Assembly: GCA_025149125.1 (NCBI GenBank)
Contig: CP102272.1
Span: 6,289,280-6,353,279 of the forward strand
DNA from: [Clostridium] asparagiforme DSM 15981
Lineage (GTDB): Bacteria > Bacillota > Clostridia > Lachnospirales > Lachnospiraceae
Reading direction: 5' to 3'
DNA: 64,000 nt
Shown: positions 1 through 8,086 of the stretch, one piece after another
How positions within the stretch are numbered: the stretch's first letter is position 1
How the letters are laid out: each line of letters begins with the position of its first letter
Translations under genes and position numbers: made by a program
Notes under the pieces: model-generated
Seen by the model: only the letters and a program-made list of their open reading frames with translations
Database searches by the model: none
Told to the model about the DNA's origin: nothing

Positions 1-32
1 CATTTCGTAAAGCGAACCAACCGCATATTCAT
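1..32 (-). CDS. 5' end of an unidentified leftward gene (partial)
   Basis: An ATG at 32-30 opens a frame that runs off the left edge of the window and reads MNMRLVRFTK. It is preceded by GGAG about six bases upstream and by a good sigma-A promoter at 93-121. Only ten codons are visible, so no function can be given. Its neighbours are a palindrome over the promoter and an array of 20-bp repeats, which would fit a regulated gene of a mobile element, but that is inference. Confidence 0.45.
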   Translation of the reverse strand, partial: MNMRLVRFTK

Positions 33-69
33 CCTTCACTCCGCCTTTCCCTCAATCATCCGCCTTGTT

Positions 70-121
70 ATTCCAGCGGTTCCTTTATCTGGAATATAAC
101 ACAGGTATTATCTTTTTTCAA
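70..121 (-). promoter_or_regulatory. Leftward sigma-A promoter with an overlapping palindrome
   Basis: On the minus strand a -35 TTGAAA (116-121) and a -10 TATATT (93-98) are separated by 17 bp. A 7-bp inverted repeat, ATTCCAG at 70-76 and CTGGAAT at 89-95, covers the -10 box and the start site, which is where a repressor operator would sit. The promoter serves the partial gene at 32-1. Confidence 0.55.
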
Positions 122-218
122 TATCTATTTATCGAAAATCAATAAATTAATATTGTTATATGATAAATCTTAATAAAATATTCAAAAAGTAGTGTAAATA
201 GTAGGGTAAATAGCAAGG

Positions 219-317
219 CGAGAGTCCCGTTTGTAACTCAAGAATCCTGTTTTGTAACCGAGAGTCCCGTTTTGTAAATGAAAATCCCGTTTTGTAACCA
301 AGATTCCCGAGTTTTCA
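219..317. repeat. Five 20-bp iteron-like tandem repeats
   Basis: Copies begin at 219, 239, 259, 279 and 299 with an exact 20-bp period. The common core is TCCCGTTTTGTAA, preceded by a variable GAGAG/AAGAA/GAAAA segment; the last copy decays after TCCCG. There is no spacer between copies, so this is not a CRISPR array. Directly repeated 20-bp units in AT-rich DNA resemble iterons bound by plasmid or integrative-element replication initiators, but no initiator gene is visible in the window. Confidence 0.6.
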
Positions 318-404
318 TTTGTTCCTCGTTATGTTACAATAAGTTCAGCAATAAATTTGCGTACAACAACCAGAGATCAATTCCCTCTCGAAAAGCATCC
401 ATTA

Positions 405-2303
405 ATCGAGTAGGAGGCGGTGATTAACCGCCGTCCTCTCACACCACCGTGCGTACCGTTCGGTACACGGCGGTTTCAACAGTTGACGTGCACTGACTGA
501 TAAGCTGTGGCTAAATCATAAAAGCCACTGCTTATCAGTCTTTCTTTTGTCATTGCCATATTTACCGCTACCGTTTGCGTGGTAAACCAATATCCTCTCC
601 GGCTGTTTCCTGCCTGCCATGCCAAATCTTCCGGCACTCCCATTTTCCGCAGGTTCTTCACCTTGGTTCTTGGTTTCTTCCATTGTTTCCATATACACAT
701 TCGGATTCTGTGGTATAGCCACTTATTGAGTTCTTCTATTCGGTTCTTCATTTCCGCAATCCCGTAATAATTCAGCCAGCCACACATATACACTTTTATC
801 TTTGCTAATGCTGGGCGTATGCTCTGAACAGACCTTCGGGAACTAAGTTCTTTCAGCTTTGACTTCATTTTCTTCCATGACTTTCCATGAACCCGGACAT
901 ATATGCCCTTTCCGTTCTTTCCCAATGTAAAGCCAAGGAATTTAAAAGTTCGGATTGCAAACACGCTGACTACACGGCTTTTCTCTTGGTTCACTTTCAA
1001 TTTCAGCGGCCCTTCCAGATATTTCGTGCTCGTTTCCAGCAGTCTCTTGGCAGCTCTCTCGCTTTTCGCCAGCAGCACGATGTCGTCCGCGTAACGGACA
1101 AATACAACTCCACGCTTCTGATACTCCTGGTCAAACTCATTCAGATAGATGTTTGCCAGCAGGGGAGAAAGATTTCCTCCTTGCGGCGAACCTTCTTCTG
1201 TTTCCATGACTACTCCGTTTTCCATCACGCCACTCTTTAAGTACCTCTTTATCCACTGGATTACCCTTTCGTCCCTCACATTTCTGCGCAGGATATTCAG
1301 GAGTATCTCATGGTTCAGGGTATCAAAGTATTTCGACAAGTCCAATGCTGCCGCATGGATATATCCCTGCTCTGCATACTCTTTCACCTTCTGAATGGCA
1401 TCTTTCGCGCTTCTTCCCGGGCGATAACCGTAACTGTTCTCCGAGAACAACGGCTCGTAGACCGGTGTAAGGTGCTGTGTTATGGCTTGTTGGAAAATGC
1501 GGTCTTTTACGGTTGGAATACCCAGCTTTCGTATTCCACCGTCTGGCTTGGGAATCTCCACTCGTTTTACCGGGTCGGGGGTGTACTTTCCCCTTCTGAT
1601 TCTCTCGATAAGTTCTTTCTGGTTTTCCCTCAGGTATGCGCCTATTTCCTCCACGGTAATCCCGTCGATTCCTGGCGCTCCCTTGTTTGCCTTTACTCTC
1701 TTAAAAGCTCTGTTGAGGTTGCCCTTCTCCAGTATCTCCTCCAAGAGTTCCGGCTGTGCACTGTCCCTTTCCTTCCATATCCGGCGGAAAGAACGGTGCG
1801 CTCTCACGTACCCTTCACGTTCCGCGCTATCTCTTTGCGAGCAGCTGTCATTGTTTTCTGTACCCAAAGTTCTTTCCTCCTTTCCCGGTTGTACTTAAGA
1901 CTCCTATTGATTCGGTCCTTCGCCTCTCGGCTACTATGACCTCGGCTGACTTCTGTACGTTCAGCATTACCTCACGATAATGGTTATCCCTTTCAGGACA
2001 TTCCGTACAGACCTCCCCGGGTACCACACGTTTCTTTCTCTCCATCTATCTGCCACATTTACCATACATGATTCCGTGTAGTTATTGGGCTTCGACTTGT
2101 ATAGCAGCCTTACCCTCATGCATAGCCTGATGTGATTTCTGTTCGTCAGACCAGAGATTTGCCCATGGGTTAGTATGTTCCCCATATCCAGCTTCCTTCA
2201 GATTCCACCTCACGATGGACACCCTTGCCTTCGGCTATATCCTTCCCACTACCGGGCGGATTCCGGACTTGCACCGGTTAGAAACGTGCGCCGCCGGGCG
2301 CAC
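405..2303 (-). mobile_element. Group IIC (bacterial class C) intron, apparently full length
   Basis: Read on the minus strand, the element starts with GTGCGCCCGG (5' end at 2303) and finishes with CCTACTCGAT (end at 405). Domain V, about 433-475, resembles that of the Oceanobacillus iheyensis IIC intron, and domain VI carries the TTAAT segment that supplies the branch-point A. The intron encodes an intact reverse transcriptase without an endonuclease domain. It lies directly behind a terminator stem at 2311-2336, the typical target of class C introns, which recognise terminator hairpins instead of using long exon-binding sequences. The ends are inferred from consensus and were not mapped. Confidence 0.9.
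476..1867 (-). CDS. ltrA: Group II intron reverse transcriptase/maturase
   Basis: This 463-residue protein is the intron-encoded reverse transcriptase that helps splicing and copies the intron at its target. The reverse transcriptase fingers and palm occupy about residues 40-300, with the first catalytic Asp in LDLSKYFD (near 176) and YADD at 259-262. The X/maturase domain follows, with the family motif GWLNYYG. The protein ends without an HNH endonuclease domain, as expected for class C. The start is a TTG codon with AGGAGG eight bases upstream. No frameshift or missing motif is seen, so the intron is probably still mobile. The stop lies just upstream of domain V. Confidence 0.93.
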   Translation of the reverse strand: MGTENNDSCSQRDSAEREGYVRAHRSFRRIWKERDSAQPELLEEILEKGNLNRAFKRVKANKGAPGIDGITVEEIGAYLRENQKELIERIRRGKYTPDPVKRVEIPKPDGGIRKLGIPTVKDRIFQQAITQHLTPVYEPLFSENSYGYRPGRSAKDAIQKVKEYAEQGYIHAAALDLSKYFDTLNHEILLNILRRNVRDERVIQWIKRYLKSGVMENGVVMETEEGSPQGGNLSPLLANIYLNEFDQEYQKRGVVFVRYADDIVLLAKSERAAKRLLETSTKYLEGPLKLKVNQEKSRVVSVFAIRTFKFLGFTLGKNGKGIYVRVHGKSWKKMKSKLKELSSRRSVQSIRPALAKIKVYMCGWLNYYGIAEMKNRIEELNKWLYHRIRMCIWKQWKKPRTKVKNLRKMGVPEDLAWQAGNSRRGYWFTTQTVAVNMAMTKERLISSGFYDLATAYQSVHVNC

Positions 2304-2306
2304 TAC

Positions 2307-2336
2307 CAAAAGCGCCGTCCCTCCCGGAACGGCGCT
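2307..2336 (-). terminator. Rho-independent terminator of the esterase operon, invaded by the intron
   Basis: An 8-bp stem, AGCGCCGT (2311-2318) with ACGGCGCT (2329-2336), is followed on the minus strand by TTTT and then, after GGTA, by the first base of the group II intron. It lies ten bases past the esterase stop. Confidence 0.85.
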
Positions 2337-2345
2337 CTCTCGCCT

Positions 2346-3221
2346 CTAACTCACATGCTGTTTTATAAACCTTACAATCAGCTCCTCCGCCGCCTCCCAC
2401 TCACACCTGCGGTTAATGACAAACCCGTGAAGGCTGTCGGTAAATCGCCTGAGCGTCACCGTGACGCCGCTGCGGGCCAGCCTCAAGGCAAACTCCTCAT
2501 CCTCCGCACACAAACTGTCCTCACCGGCAGAAATTACCAGCGTATCCGGAAGCCCTGCGAGCATACGCTCCGGCGCGTACACTGGACTGGCGTAGGGTTC
2601 TCTGCTGCACTCCGGACAAATATACTGCCGGTTATACTCCCGTGCCCGCTCCGCAGGCATGTCACAGCTGGTTCGCTCCTTTTCTGCCGGGTCCTTGGCC
2701 AGATCCAGCGGTGGATAATCCAAAACCAGGCAGGCAGGGCGAAACAACCCCGATTCTCCCAGCCGCATACTGACTCCCGCCGCTAGATTCCCTCCCGCGC
2801 TATGTCCGATCAACACAATTTTTCCCTGATCAAATCCCAGCCTTTCCCTCTGTTCCCAACTCCAACGAACCACTTCCCAGGATTCTTTCACAGCAGCCGG
2901 GTACGGATACTCCGGGGCCAGATGGTAGTCAAGGTCCACCACAACCGCTCCCAGCAGATTCGCCATTTTCCGGCAAAACAGCTCGTCCCGGCGGTTTCTC
3001 CCCTTAATAAATCCGCCTCCGTGAAAATTGATAACCAACGGACGCTCCGTCGAAGAATCACAGTTTTCATAAACATAAACCGCCGTACTTCCCAGAGATG
3101 TTTCAATCCTGATTTCCGCCTCTTTTGCCGGGTAACGATCCAATTCCAGCTCCGTCACCTCCCCCATCTTCCCCCGGCCAATCATTTCCCTGAACGCAGC
3201 GCGCTGTTCCTCTGTCATCAT
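2346..3221 (-). CDS. Alpha/beta hydrolase, hormone-sensitive-lipase (family IV) esterase
   Basis: This 291-residue cytoplasmic hydrolase probably cleaves a short-chain carboxylic ester. It shows the oxyanion motif HGGG (67-70), the nucleophile elbow GHSAG with Ser141, a likely catalytic Asp235 in AGED and His265 in SLHGF, in the order and spacing of the HSL family. I place the start at ATG 3221 because GGAGAGGAAAAGG lies directly upstream; a longer frame from GTG 3245 lacks a binding site. It is the last gene of the operon with the permease and two enolase-superfamily enzymes, so it may release the acid that they process. No signal peptide is visible. The substrate is unknown. Confidence 0.85.
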   Translation of the reverse strand: MMTEEQRAAFREMIGRGKMGEVTELELDRYPAKEAEIRIETSLGSTAVYVYENCDSSTERPLVINFHGGGFIKGRNRRDELFCRKMANLLGAVVVDLDYHLAPEYPYPAAVKESWEVVRWSWEQRERLGFDQGKIVLIGHSAGGNLAAGVSMRLGESGLFRPACLVLDYPPLDLAKDPAEKERTSCDMPAERAREYNRQYICPECSREPYASPVYAPERMLAGLPDTLVISAGEDSLCAEDEEFALRLARSGVTVTLRRFTDSLHGFVINRRCEWEAAEELIVRFIKQHVS

Positions 3222-3246
3222 ACCCTTTTCCTCTCCACAAACCACA

Positions 3247-4536
3247 TTACCCCAGTGGGAACACCGTCATAATCCATCCCACCGAGACAACGCAACAGAT
3301 AATTGCAAACAACCAGGACTGTTTAAACATGGATCTCTGGTCATAACCTCCGCACTCCATCATATACGGAATCGCAGCCGTGGCCATCGGAGTCATGAAC
3401 GCGGACAGACACGCCGCCTGGATCAGGATCATTAGTCCCACCGGATTCGCCCCAATAGACGCGCAGGTCGCAATGGCTATAGGATGGAAAATCAACATCG
3501 TTCCACGATTCTGCATCACCTGCGTCATTACAAACGGAATGATAAAGAAGATAAAACCTATGATATAGGAATTTCCATTTACGGAATCCACAATCCCCGC
3601 AATGTGTCCGCCAATCAAATCTCCTGCGCCGGTAGAGCTTAACGCCCCCGACATGGCCAACGCTCCCACAATCAGCAGCAGCATACTCACGGGCAGAGAC
3701 GCCGTGGCCTCCCTCGGCTTTAGAACGCCGCACAAAACCATTGCCAGCGCGCCGATCACTGTGATTTCCCAGTTCTGCATACCGATCTGTTTGGCGCACA
3801 TCAGAGCCACTGCATCGGCAAAAAAGATGAAAATACCCGCATACTCCTGAAACGGCTTCAAGGCTACCCGCCCGGCGCCCTGTTTCACTTCCGTGATGGA
3901 TTTCACAATGGGCTCGTCCGGCGCGAATTTCGTAGCAAAGAACGAACAGTAGATCACACAGATCACCAACAACGGCAGACGCCCGACCATGGGGTCCAGA
4001 ATTCCTACCATATGATCCAGATAACCGTAACTCTCCAGATAGCCGTTTAACTCAGCGGCAACCGTAGCTCCCGCTCCCACCGGAAGGGTACAGCAGGTCA
4101 CCACCGTGGCCACTCCCAGCGGAAATACTACCTTGCTGGATTTAAGCCCCATGCTCTCAGCCGATGCCAGCAGCATTGGTGTCACAATTCCCATGGCCAC
4201 AATCGGGCTTTGGATAAACTGGCTCAGCAGCATACCGATCAAAACATATCCAAACATCATTTTGTTCAGACTGCCCTTTGAAACCCTGGAAATGCCGTTG
4301 GCTACATTGGTACAAAATTGCGTGCGGTTAAATCCAGCCGCCACAACGCACATACCGGCAATCATAATCACATTATTGTTGGAAAAATAGGTCAGCGCAT
4401 CCTTGGCGTCCATACATCCGGTCAGGACCAGTGCCATCATGGAAACCAGCGAAATCGTAGCCAGACTGTATTTGCCGCTGCAAAAGCCAATGACCATCAA
4501 CGCAAATATAATCAGACAAATTGTTAAGGGACTCAT
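3247..4536 (-). CDS. DASS/ArsB-NhaD superfamily anion permease
   Basis: A polytopic inner-membrane protein of 429 residues, almost wholly hydrophobic with a dozen or so membrane segments. The sequence resembles the divalent-anion:sodium symporter (SLC13) and C4-dicarboxylate permease group, including the conserved SPIVAMG segment in the N-terminal half and the MQNRGTM segment in the C-terminal half. The start at 4536 is set by GAGGAGGT six bases upstream. It sits between an enolase-superfamily gene and the esterase, with 24-27 base gaps, so it most likely imports the organic acid or sugar acid degraded by the operon. Substrate and coupling ion cannot be read from the sequence. Confidence 0.82.
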   Translation of the reverse strand: MSPLTICLIIFALMVIGFCSGKYSLATISLVSMMALVLTGCMDAKDALTYFSNNNVIMIAGMCVVAAGFNRTQFCTNVANGISRVSKGSLNKMMFGYVLIGMLLSQFIQSPIVAMGIVTPMLLASAESMGLKSSKVVFPLGVATVVTCCTLPVGAGATVAAELNGYLESYGYLDHMVGILDPMVGRLPLLVICVIYCSFFATKFAPDEPIVKSITEVKQGAGRVALKPFQEYAGIFIFFADAVALMCAKQIGMQNWEITVIGALAMVLCGVLKPREATASLPVSMLLLIVGALAMSGALSSTGAGDLIGGHIAGIVDSVNGNSYIIGFIFFIIPFVMTQVMQNRGTMLIFHPIAIATCASIGANPVGLMILIQAACLSAFMTPMATAAIPYMMECGGYDQRSMFKQSWLFAIICCVVSVGWIMTVFPLG

Positions 4537-4563
4537 ATGTATACCTCCTCTGATTGACAAACT

Positions 4564-5739
4564 CTACTGATCACAGATGGAACCGTCCAGGTTCAGCCGT
4601 GTCAGGATTTTATGGGGGCGGAAGGGAAAACGCTCTTCCAGATCCGGGACCAATTCAATGCCGATTCCATTTTCCTCCGGCACAGGCAGATACCCATTCT
4701 TCATTTCAGGAATATGGTCCACCATATCGCACTGACGCAGCTTTACGCCGCTGACGGTCAGGTGGTCCGCGGTGGATGCCGCGTAAGGATTCGGATACTC
4801 GCAGATCGCCACATTGTCGGTGGCAGCTGCAAAATTCAGCACCGCGTTGGTCATCACCGGGCTCAACGGATTATGGGGTACCAGGCTTACATGGTGGGAT
4901 TCCGCAACCGCCGCAATCTTTTTGGCGCCGGTAAATCCGCCGCAGACTCCCATGGAAACGCGCACATAACTGCACGCTTCCCGCGCTAACAGCATCTCGA
5001 ACTCGTGGGACGTGTGAATGCGTTCCCCTGTGGCAATGGGAATCCGGCATTTGCGCGCAACCTCCCCCATAGCGTCGAAATTATCCGGCCGTATGGGATC
5101 CTCCAGAAACATGGGGTTATATGGTTCCAGCCGGGCGCTAAGCTGCACGGCCAGTCCAGGCTCCAGACGCCGGTGAAGTTCCAGGCAAAGATCGATTTCC
5201 TCTCCCACCGCCTCCCTGATTCTGGCAATTCTGCGCTCCGCCTTGTAGAGCATCGCCGTGTTTCCATCCCCATAGGGCTGAGTCCGCGGTTCGTCCAGAT
5301 AGGGATTTAAATGGCCCAGGGCCGTATACCCCTCCTCCACTCCCTTTTTCGCGTTCTCAATCAGCTCCTCCTCAGTCCGGCCGGCCGTGTGGTTGTAAAC
5401 ACGGACCTGTTCCCGGCATTTTCCGCCCAGAAGGCGGTATACCGGCACATGGTAGTATTTTCCCGCCAGATCCCAGAGCGCGATATCAATAGCGGACAGC
5501 GCTCCCATGACAGCCGCTCCGCGGAAATGCGAAAACCGGTAAAGATACTGCCAATGGTGCTCGATATCCAGGGGATCCCGCCCCACCAGATATTCCTTCA
5601 TTACCAAAATCGCCCGTGCGGAGGCTTCCAGAAATCCCCAGGTCCCGCTCTCGCCCAAACCTGAAATTCCTTCGTCCGTTTCAATCCGGCAGAACACACT
5701 GCGGTTTGCGCATATCACCCGAACATCTGTTATTTTCAT
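4564..5739 (-). CDS. Enolase-superfamily dehydratase, galactonate/mannonate dehydratase-like
   Basis: This 391-residue protein has the enolase capping domain (about 1-115) and TIM-barrel. Expected metal ligands are Glu187 (LCLELHRR), Glu213 (FLEDP) and Glu239 (TGERI), with His289 in PHNPLSP as a possible base. Two features are odd: the first metal ligand is Glu where relatives mostly have Asp, and the second barrel strand (TALGHLNP) lacks the KxK lysines of mandelate racemase. The family dehydrates acid sugars, and LELHRRLEP recalls mannonate dehydratases, but the substrate is not determined. Start 5739 (MKITDVRV) is supported by similarity to the neighbouring paralogue, which begins with the same eight residues, and by GGGGGG upstream. 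Confidence 0.83.
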   Translation of the reverse strand: MKITDVRVICANRSVFCRIETDEGISGLGESGTWGFLEASARAILVMKEYLVGRDPLDIEHHWQYLYRFSHFRGAAVMGALSAIDIALWDLAGKYYHVPVYRLLGGKCREQVRVYNHTAGRTEEELIENAKKGVEEGYTALGHLNPYLDEPRTQPYGDGNTAMLYKAERRIARIREAVGEEIDLCLELHRRLEPGLAVQLSARLEPYNPMFLEDPIRPDNFDAMGEVARKCRIPIATGERIHTSHEFEMLLAREACSYVRVSMGVCGGFTGAKKIAAVAESHHVSLVPHNPLSPVMTNAVLNFAAATDNVAICEYPNPYAASTADHLTVSGVKLRQCDMVDHIPEMKNGYLPVPEENGIGIELVPDLEERFPFRPHKILTRLNLDGSICDQ

Positions 5740-5758
5740 AGATATTCCCCCCTTCCCT

Positions 5759-6835
5759 TTACTGGATGCGATACGGAGCCAACAGTTCCCGGTTGATATC
5801 CAGACCCGCTCCGGGAGCCTGGCTGGGGCTGACTGTCCCGTCTTTATTGAAAACCACGGGGTTGACAAATGCCTCATACACCTTGGCGTCATACTGGGGA
5901 GGATAAAATTCCGCCAGGTTGACATTCGGAGCCGCACAGTCCAAATGCACATGCAGCTGCTGTTGTCCGTGGGGGCTCATCACCAGCCCGTTGGCGTCCG
6001 CGTAACCCGCGATCTTCATAAACTCCGTTACCCCGCCCAGGCTTGCCGCATCGGGGTTTAAAATGCTGACGGCCTGTGTGTTGATCAGATCCCTGAATCC
6101 GAAACGGGTCACCTCGTTTTCCCCCGCAGCAATGGGAATATTGCTCTTGGCCGCCACCTTCCGGTATCCATCGTAGTCGTCGGCATCCACCGGCTCCTCC
6201 AGCCAGTAAGGGCGGTATTCCTCCACCATCCGCGAGAACTCGATCGCTTCAAAAAACCGGTATGCGCAGTTAGCGTCAAGCATCAGCTTCACATCGTCTC
6301 CCAGGACCTGCCGCACAGCCTGAACCCGTCTGGCGTCCTCTTTCAGGGACAGCGCCCCCACCTTCATCTTAACCGCCCGGATGCCCCAGCTTACATACTC
6401 CTCCATCTCCTTTTGCAGCTGTGTAATCCCCTTATTCTCGGCATAATACCCACCGGCCACATAGCAGGGAATCCGTTCCCGGAATCCGCCTAACAGCCGG
6501 TACAGCGGCATTCCCGCCACCTTTGCCTTGATGTCCCAAAGTGCAATATCGATAGCTGAAACCGTCTTACAGCTGGTCCCCCGCCGTCCGATAAATTTGG
6601 GAACATAAATCTTCTGCCAAAGCCGCTCATGGTTCAACGGATCTTCGCCGATAATCGCCTTCCCCATGCTCTCCGCAAATTCAATGGCCCAGCTGCAGCC
6701 ATACCCGCTCACGCCCGCATCCGTGTCGATAATTAATAAATTGAGCTCATTGTGCGTATATACATGCTTTCCGTTGGCAATGGGCTTTTCCTTAGGCCAC
6801 CGGTAACGCTCCACGCGCACGTCCGTTATTTTCAT
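5759..6835 (-). CDS. Mandelate racemase/muconate lactonizing family enzyme
   Basis: A 358-residue enolase-superfamily enzyme with a complete mandelate-racemase-type active site: KxK at Lys156/Lys158 (VKMKVG), metal ligands Asp187 (LDANC), Glu213 (LEEP) and Glu239 (AGEN), and an Asp262 (NPDAAS)/His289 (SPHG) dyad. Such enzymes racemise or dehydrate alpha-hydroxy acids, typically acid sugars. It is the first gene of the four-gene operon, with GGAGGG before the ATG, and faces a LysR regulator across 215 bp. The next gene is a distant paralogue in the same superfamily, so the two may act in sequence or on stereoisomers. The exact substrate is not recognisable. Confidence 0.87.
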   Translation of the reverse strand: MKITDVRVERYRWPKEKPIANGKHVYTHNELNLLIIDTDAGVSGYGCSWAIEFAESMGKAIIGEDPLNHERLWQKIYVPKFIGRRGTSCKTVSAIDIALWDIKAKVAGMPLYRLLGGFRERIPCYVAGGYYAENKGITQLQKEMEEYVSWGIRAVKMKVGALSLKEDARRVQAVRQVLGDDVKLMLDANCAYRFFEAIEFSRMVEEYRPYWLEEPVDADDYDGYRKVAAKSNIPIAAGENEVTRFGFRDLINTQAVSILNPDAASLGGVTEFMKIAGYADANGLVMSPHGQQQLHVHLDCAAPNVNLAEFYPPQYDAKVYEAFVNPVVFNKDGTVSPSQAPGAGLDINRELLAPYRIQ

Positions 6836-6869
6836 GCGTTCCCTCCATCTTTATCAATTTGTTAATCCC

Positions 6870-6899
6870 ATGCTAACACGTGGTTCCGGCACCGTCCAA
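6870..6899 (-). promoter_or_regulatory. Probable promoter of the acid-catabolism operon
   Basis: On the minus strand TTGGAC (6894-6899) and TAGCAT (6870-6875) are 18 bp apart, ahead of the enolase-superfamily operon. The boxes are weak, as is common for activator-dependent LysR targets. Confidence 0.45.
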
Positions 6900-6950
6900 T
6901 ATTGATTCCTCATCAGAATATTAAGGTTTTTAATGCCATAAATTTTTTTT

Positions 6951-7007
6951 ATGGGAACTGGGGAAGGTCATTTACTTTTCGTGTAAAGGTACTTATAATG
7001 GGAACTG
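6951..7007 (+). promoter_or_regulatory. lysR promoter with a duplicated 10-bp element
   Basis: TTTACT (6971-6976) and a perfect TATAAT (6994-6999) are 17 bp apart and drive the LysR gene. The sequence ATGGGAACTG occurs twice, at 6951-6960 and 6998-7007, bracketing this promoter 47 bp apart. The second copy overlaps the -10 box, so it is placed where an autoregulator could bind. Confidence 0.65.
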
Positions 7008-7050
7008 AAACCTGTACAGATTGACGAGGAAATGTGAAAGGTAGATTTGC

Positions 7051-7983
7051 ATGTTATATGAAAAATTAAACTACATTATTGCCATCGCGGAGGAGCGGAA
7101 CCTGACTCAGGCCGCAAAACGCCTGTATATCTCACAGCCCACGCTGACCCTTTACTTAAACCGTCTGGAAAATGAACTGGGCGTAAAACTGTTCGACCGC
7201 AGCAAATCCCCCGTCACGCTGACCGACGCTGGCGCGTACTATCTTGAAAAAATGAAGAAAATCTATGCCTCGGAACAAGCGCTGCGCAGCCAGATCCACT
7301 TTATCGCCAACCCCACCCAGACGCTGCTGGTGGGAATCGGCCAGGTACGCGGCCACCACTGGCTCCCACTGTTTCTGCCAACCTTCTGCTCCATCCATCC
7401 GGATATCAACGTCCAGATCGTCCAGGAAACAGAGCAGCAGATGTATGAAGATCTTCAAAAGCAAAAACTCGACGTGGGCATCGGAGTATTTCCCGCTTCC
7501 ACGGACATTGAGATGGTGGAGATCATGGAAGAAACGCTGTTTTTCGCCGCCCACCGCAAATTCGGTCTGATACCCGACCACCTGCGCGGTAAACATGATA
7601 TGAAAAATCCCTATATCGTGCAGCCGGACCAGTTGAACGGCCTGCCCTTCATCATCCCTCAGGTATCCAACGGACTCTACGACACCTACGAAACGATTCT
7701 TCAAAATAACCAGATTCATCCATCCCGCACAATCTCCATCAACAATCTCAGCACGGGCCTGCTGCTAAACGTAAAGGGCCTGGGCGTACAGCTGCTCTCC
7801 GGCTCTGTCGTGTACTTCAGCCACGAACCCGGCGTTAACCAGCTCGATTTGTTTCTACTGGAAAACATGCCGGAAACCCGAAAATGCACGGCCATCTACC
7901 AGAGCGGCAATATCAAACAAAAGCTGATACAGGATCTGATCCGCACTCTGAAAAATGAGGTCCTGCCCTGGTGTCCATTCTAA
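7051..7983 (+). CDS. LysR-family transcriptional regulator
   Basis: A 310-residue LysR regulator. The winged helix-turn-helix fills about residues 1-60 (LTQAAKRLYISQPTLTLYL), followed by a linker helix and the two-lobed periplasmic-binding-like effector domain from about 90. It is divergent from the enolase-superfamily operon and separated by 215 bp, the classic layout for a LysR activator of the neighbouring catabolic genes, with the pathway substrate or intermediate as likely coinducer. AAAGG precedes the ATG. The target assignment is inference from position. Confidence 0.9.
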   Translation: MLYEKLNYIIAIAEERNLTQAAKRLYISQPTLTLYLNRLENELGVKLFDRSKSPVTLTDAGAYYLEKMKKIYASEQALRSQIHFIANPTQTLLVGIGQVRGHHWLPLFLPTFCSIHPDINVQIVQETEQQMYEDLQKQKLDVGIGVFPASTDIEMVEIMEETLFFAAHRKFGLIPDHLRGKHDMKNPYIVQPDQLNGLPFIIPQVSNGLYDTYETILQNNQIHPSRTISINNLSTGLLLNVKGLGVQLLSGSVVYFSHEPGVNQLDLFLLENMPETRKCTAIYQSGNIKQKLIQDLIRTLKNEVLPWCPF

Positions 7984-8020
7984 CAATCGCCCGCAAACTG
8001 CGCCGGCGGCCCATTGCATT

Positions 8021-8062
8021 CAAAAAGCGGGATACTCCGCCATATCAGGCGTTGTATCCCGC
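8021..8062. terminator. Terminator shared by lysR and malQ
   Basis: A perfect 9-bp stem, GCGGGATAC (8027-8035) with GTATCCCGC (8054-8062), lies between the convergent genes. On the minus strand it is followed by TTTTT, so it is a strong terminator for malQ. The plus-strand tail (AGTATTCTT) is weaker. Confidence 0.75.
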
Positions 8063-8086
8063 AGTATTCTTATATTCTTACATTTG

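Noticed and set aside
219..317. Possible CRISPR array in the 20-bp repeats
   Set aside because: There are no spacers and no cas genes; the period equals the repeat length.
2175..2786. Plus-strand frame spanning the intron 5' end and the esterase
   Set aside because: It crosses the intron boundary and a terminator and is antisense to the esterase gene.
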